From positions 62,001 through 126,000 of the forward strand of contig JAHCAT010000005.1 of the NCBI GenBank assembly GCA_019634735.1: a stretch of DNA of 64,000 nucleotides, in the 5' to 3' direction. Below, piece by piece: positions 61,212-64,000 of this stretch. Source of the DNA: Lysobacterales bacterium. Lineage in GTDB: Bacteria > Pseudomonadota > Gammaproteobacteria > Xanthomonadales > UBA2363. The notes beneath the pieces were generated by a model. That model was not told the DNA's origin, searched no databases, and saw nothing but the letters and a program-made list of their open reading frames with translations. Position numbers and translations under genes: made by a program. Position 1 is the first letter of the stretch, and each line of letters begins with the position of its first letter.

Positions 61212-61763
61212 ATGTGGCCACAACTTGACCAGGTTCCCGAGCGCGTGCTGACCCGGGCGGCCAGGATCCGGCTCGCCGTGTTCGACATCGACGGCGTGTT
61301 CACCGACGGCCGTCTGTGGTTCACCGACGACGGGCGCGAGTTCAAGGCCTTCCACGTGCTCGACGGTCTTGGCATCAAGCTGCTGACCGAGTCCGGGGTA
61401 CGCACCGCGATCATCTCCTCGCGCTTCAGCCCGGTGGTCGGCCGGCGCGCCGCCGAGCTGGGCATCGAGCTCGTCTACCAGGACCAGGACGACAAGCTGG
61501 CCTGCTTCCAGCGGATCCTCGCAGCGCTGCGCCTGGTCACCGACCAGGCCGCCTACACCGGCGACGACCTGCCCGACCTGCCGGTGCTCAAGCGGGCCGG
61601 CCTGTCGGTCGCGGTGGCGAACGCCCATCCCATGCTGGTACCGCACTGCCACTACCGTACCCAGGCTGCCGGAGGAGCCGGCGCCGTGCGCGAGGTCTGC
61701 GACCTGATCCTTCACGCCCAGGGCCGCCTGTCGGACATCGAACGGCGCTTCGGGCATGGCTGA
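61212..61763 (+). CDS. kdsC: 3-deoxy-D-manno-octulosonate 8-phosphate phosphatase
   Basis: HAD phosphatase that dephosphorylates Kdo-8-P. The 183-residue product shows the nucleophile motif AVFDIDGVFTDGRL (DxD), VRTAIISSRFSPVV, and AYTGDDLPDLPVLKRAGLSV with the Mg-binding Asp pair. It lacks a cap domain, as is normal. The start MWPQLDQVPERVL at 61212 matches length; the frame is open upstream. It overlaps lptC by 8 nt. Confidence 0.96.
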   Translation: MWPQLDQVPERVLTRAARIRLAVFDIDGVFTDGRLWFTDDGREFKAFHVLDGLGIKLLTESGVRTAIISSRFSPVVGRRAAELGIELVYQDQDDKLACFQRILAALRLVTDQAAYTGDDLPDLPVLKRAGLSVAVANAHPMLVPHCHYRTQAAGGAGAVREVCDLILHAQGRLSDIERRFGHG

Positions 61764-62319
61764 ACGAACGACCCTGGGCCTGTTCGTCGCCCTCGCCGCG
61801 GCCGCAGCGCTGACCCAGTGGCTGCTGTGGCTGTTCACGCCGCCGCCGGAGCCCCCGCCGTTCGTCGGTCCGTTGCGCCCCGAGTACAGCCTGGATGCCT
61901 TCGAGCTGCGCGTCTTCAAGGAGGACGGCCTGCTCTCGCTCCAGGTCGAGGCGCCGCGCATGGACCGCCATGGCGGCGATGGCCATTTCCTGGTGCGGCA
62001 GCCGGAAATGGTGATCCTTCGCGAGGGCCAGCCGCAGTGGCAGGCGCGCGCCCGGGACAGTCGCATCGAGGCCAGCGGCAGCCAGCTCGAACTGCGCGGC
62101 GGCGTGCACTTCCACAGCCTGCCCGGCGATCCGCGTCCGCTGGACATCCGGACCGAGCACCTGGTGGCGTTTCCGGAGACGCAACGCGCCCAGACCGATA
62201 CCGATGTCACCGTGCTTCAGGGCCGATCTATACTGCGGGGCTCCGGCCTGCGCGCCGACTTCGCCACGTCCAGACTGCAACTCGATGACTTCCGCCTGCA
62301 TTCGCCGCCGAAGCGCTGA
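61756..62319 (+). CDS. lptC: LPS export ABC transporter periplasmic protein LptC
   Basis: 187 residues. One N-terminal anchor (LGLFVALAAAAALTQWLLWL), a beta-jellyroll periplasmic domain (LDAFELRVFKEDGLLSLQVE, then ALPGDPRP-type turns), and a C-terminal QGRSILRGSGLRADF segment that docks LptA. It links LptBFG to LptA in the transenvelope bridge. It overlaps kdsC by 8 nt and lptA by 35 nt. Confidence 0.93.
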   Translation: MAERTTLGLFVALAAAAALTQWLLWLFTPPPEPPPFVGPLRPEYSLDAFELRVFKEDGLLSLQVEAPRMDRHGGDGHFLVRQPEMVILREGQPQWQARARDSRIEASGSQLELRGGVHFHSLPGDPRPLDIRTEHLVAFPETQRAQTDTDVTVLQGRSILRGSGLRADFATSRLQLDDFRLHSPPKR

Positions 62320-62830
62320 CCGCCTGGCCGCCCTGCTGCTCCTGCTGGCCTGCACCGGACTGCAGGCGCTGGAAAGCGACCGCGACCAGCCCATGGAGAT
62401 CAGCGCCCGCAGCTCGGACGCCGACCTCGCCAGCGGGGTGTACACCCTCTCGGGCGGCGTCGAGATCCGGCAGGGCAGCCTGCACATCCAGTCCGCGGAG
62501 GCCGAGGTCCATCAGCCCGAACAGGATGCCGAGGTCACCCGTGTGATCCTGACCGGCAATCCTGCCCGCATGGAGCAAGCGCTGGACAACGCCGCCGGGA
62601 CGATGCGCGCCAGCGCCGCCCGGATCGACTACGACCGGCGCAGCGACGCCGTCGTGCTGACCGGCAACGTCCGCATCGAGGAGCCGCGCGGCACCCTGAC
62701 CGGACAGCGGGTCACCTACGACATCGCCCGCGGCCGGGTCCAGGGCCAGGCCGGCAGCGGCGATGGCGAACGGGTTCGCTTCGTCATCCCGCCGCGCCCC
62801 CGGGCGGCCGGTCAGCCCGACGGCGACTGA
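62285..62830 (+). CDS. lptA: LPS transport periplasmic protein LptA
   Basis: 181 residues. A signal peptide ([20 protein letters not shown]) precedes the OstA-like beta-jellyroll: [40 protein letters not shown] and [20 protein letters not shown]. It carries LPS across the periplasm. ATG 62285 sits inside the lptC gene (35-nt overlap) and gives the signal peptide; an upstream ATG at 62204 adds residues without one. Its stop overlaps lptB by one base. Confidence 0.93.
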   Translation: MTSACIRRRSADRLAALLLLLACTGLQALESDRDQPMEISARSSDADLASGVYTLSGGVEIRQGSLHIQSAEAEVHQPEQDAEVTRVILTGNPARMEQALDNAAGTMRASAARIDYDRRSDAVVLTGNVRIEEPRGTLTGQRVTYDIARGRVQGQAGSGDGERVRFVIPPRPRAAGQPDGD

Positions 62831-63549
62831 TGCTCACCGTCCGCGGTCTGCGCAAGCGCTACAAGGCCCGCGAAGTCGTGCGTGACTTCGGCATGCACAT
62901 GGCCGAGGGCGAGGTGGTCGGGCTGCTGGGTCCCAATGGCGCCGGCAAGACCACCTGCTTCTACATGATCGTCGGCCTTGTGCCGGCCGATGCCGGCGAG
63001 ATCCGCCTCGATGGCGAGGACCTGACCCAGGCCCCCATGCACGAGCGCGCCCTGCGCGGCATCGGCTACCTGCCCCAGGAGCCCAGCGTGTTCAGGCGCA
63101 TGACCGTCGCCGACAACATCCTGGCGATCCTCGAGCTGCGCCGGGACCTGGCGCCCTCGGCGCGGGCCGACCAGCTCGACGACCTGCTCGAGGAGCTGCA
63201 GATCGCCCACCTGCGCGACAACCTGGGGATCAGCCTTTCCGGTGGCGAACGGCGGCGGGTCGAGATCGCGCGGGCGCTGGCGGCCAGGCCGCGCTTCATG
63301 TTGCTGGACGAGCCGTTCGCGGGCGTCGATCCGATCTCGGTGCTGGACATCCAGCGCATCGTCAGGCACCTCAAGACCCGCGGCATCGGCATCCTGATCA
63401 CCGACCACAATGTCAGGGAGACGCTGAGCCTCACCGACCGCGCGTACATCCTCAACAACGGCGGGGTGCTGGCGGAGGGCAGTCCGGCCGAGATCCTCGC
63501 CAATCGCGAGGTGCGCGAGATCTACCTCGGCCACGAGTTCCGACTGTGA
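62830..63549 (+). CDS. lptB: LPS export ABC transporter ATP-binding protein LptB
   Basis: 239 residues. Walker [19 protein letters not shown], signature [20 protein letters not shown], Walker [16 protein letters not shown] and switch His in [29 protein letters not shown] and YLGHEFRL complete the LptB pattern. It drives LPS extraction with LptF/LptG, which are not in the window. Confidence 0.97.
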   Translation: MLTVRGLRKRYKAREVVRDFGMHMAEGEVVGLLGPNGAGKTTCFYMIVGLVPADAGEIRLDGEDLTQAPMHERALRGIGYLPQEPSVFRRMTVADNILAILELRRDLAPSARADQLDDLLEELQIAHLRDNLGISLSGGERRRVEIARALAARPRFMLLDEPFAGVDPISVLDIQRIVRHLKTRGIGILITDHNVRETLSLTDRAYILNNGGVLAEGSPAEILANREVREIYLGHEFRL

Positions 63550-63701
63550 CCGACCATTTGCGCCATCGCGAAGCGTGCCCCGGACGGTGCGATCCCGCCC
63601 GGCGCCTGCGGGGATGCGGCGTCGCCGCGGCCGCGTCGGTCCACGCGGTTCCTTCGATGGGCACCGGGCCGCGCCGGCGCCGGCTTCCCGGAAACTGAGC
63701 C

Positions 63702-64000
63702 ATGCGCGCCGGCCTTGAACTGCGGTTGGGACAGCAACTGCGGCTGAGTCCGCAGTTGCGTCAGGCGCTCAAGCTGCTCCAGATGTCCCAGGCGGAGCTC
63801 GAGATCGAACTGCGCGAGCAGGTCGAGAGCAACCCCGTACTGGACCTTTTCGAGGGCGACGCCAGTGGCGGGCCGGAGGAGCCGGCTGCGCCCGCGGCCG
63901 CCGAGGGGACAAGTGCCCCTGCCGCGGATCCGGCGCCAACCGGCGAGGCGGCCGACACCGGCGGCGAGGACGGCTACGAGGCCGACCTGGACTACAGCCC
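63702..64000 (+). CDS. rpoN: RNA polymerase sigma-54 factor, N-terminal part (cut by window end)
   Basis: The visible 99 residues start MRAGLELRLGQQLRLSPQLR and continue QALKLLQMSQAELEIELREQ and VESNPVLDLFEG, the Gln/Leu-rich region I that binds enhancer-dependent activators and -12 promoter DNA. An acidic Ala/Pro-rich region II begins after residue 50. Location directly downstream of lptB is conserved in gammaproteobacteria. The stop is outside the window. The 152-nt gap before it shows no clear promoter. Confidence 0.96.
   Translation, partial: MRAGLELRLGQQLRLSPQLRQALKLLQMSQAELEIELREQVESNPVLDLFEGDASGGPEEPAAPAAAEGTSAPAADPAPTGEAADTGGEDGYEADLDYS

Overview
The window is GC-rich gammaproteobacterial chromosome. 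Several things point to the Xanthomonadales/Lysobacterales: the style of the housekeeping proteins (an IscA ending FRNPNV...[10 protein letters not shown], sucA with a GTG start, the kdsD-kdsC-lptCAB-rpoN run, ibaG-murA, a YtrA-type GntR/ABC cassette) and a kynurenine catabolic set. The genus cannot be fixed from the sequence alone. Gene density is high, many neighbours overlap by 1-8 nt, and I see no phage, insertion sequence, CRISPR array, rRNA or tRNA gene.

Layout. 1-2.1 kb: end of a methyltransferase gene, then the rpsF-rpsR-rplI ribosomal protein operon (minus) with an intrinsic terminator. 2.2-6 kb: a small secreted protein, a dispersed repeat, a TPR membrane sensor-like protein and iscA. 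6.2-13 kb (plus): asnS, a PaiB-type flavin protein, a small membrane protein, a divergent SDR, then an ECF sigma factor next to a membrane Ser/Thr kinase with a TPR-like C-terminal half. 13-24.3 kb: six enzymes that would carry kynurenine to 4-oxalocrotonate. These are 2-aminomuconate semialdehyde dehydrogenase, a RidA-family 2-aminomuconate deaminase, 3-hydroxyanthranilate dioxygenase, and the tightly overlapping ACMSD-kynureninase-kynurenine monooxygenase operon. They are interrupted by a CPA2 antiporter, an RRM protein, a cold-shock protein and a methyltransferase. 24.3-30.6 kb (minus): more repeat copies, an omega-amidase/aminotransferase pair, a DUF2058 protein, UDP-glucose dehydrogenase, an FKBP isomerase and a glutathione peroxidase-like protein. 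30.8-33.3 kb (plus): a self-regulated GntR/ABC cassette with a clear promoter-operator.

33.3-40.1 kb holds a cell-envelope block: a LAB_N membrane protein, a GT2 glycosyltransferase and an ArnT-like transferase form one operon; a two-component system follows; a second ArnT-like transferase is divergent from it. 40.1-47.1 kb is an eight-gene Mrp-type cation/proton antiporter operon. Its order (E-F-G-[A C-terminus + B]-C-D-D-D) resembles the antiporter module of archaeal Mbh/Mbs complexes rather than canonical mrpABCDEFG. 47.2-58.1 kb: fumC, divergent purB with roxA, a GNAT and a YdcF-like protein, then sucA-sucB followed by a TPR exported protein. 58.2-64 kb: murA and ibaG (minus), then kdsD, kdsC, lptC, lptA, lptB and the start of rpoN (plus), covering Kdo synthesis and LPS export.

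No single wholly new system stands out. The most interesting signals are: a ~145-bp repeat placed directly after stop codons and ending in a terminator-like hairpin; the sigma-kinase pair; the Mbh-ordered Mrp operon, one of whose three proton-channel subunits lacks the usual glutamate; an SDR lacking catalytic Tyr and Lys; and an unknown exported protein embedded in the kynurenine genes.
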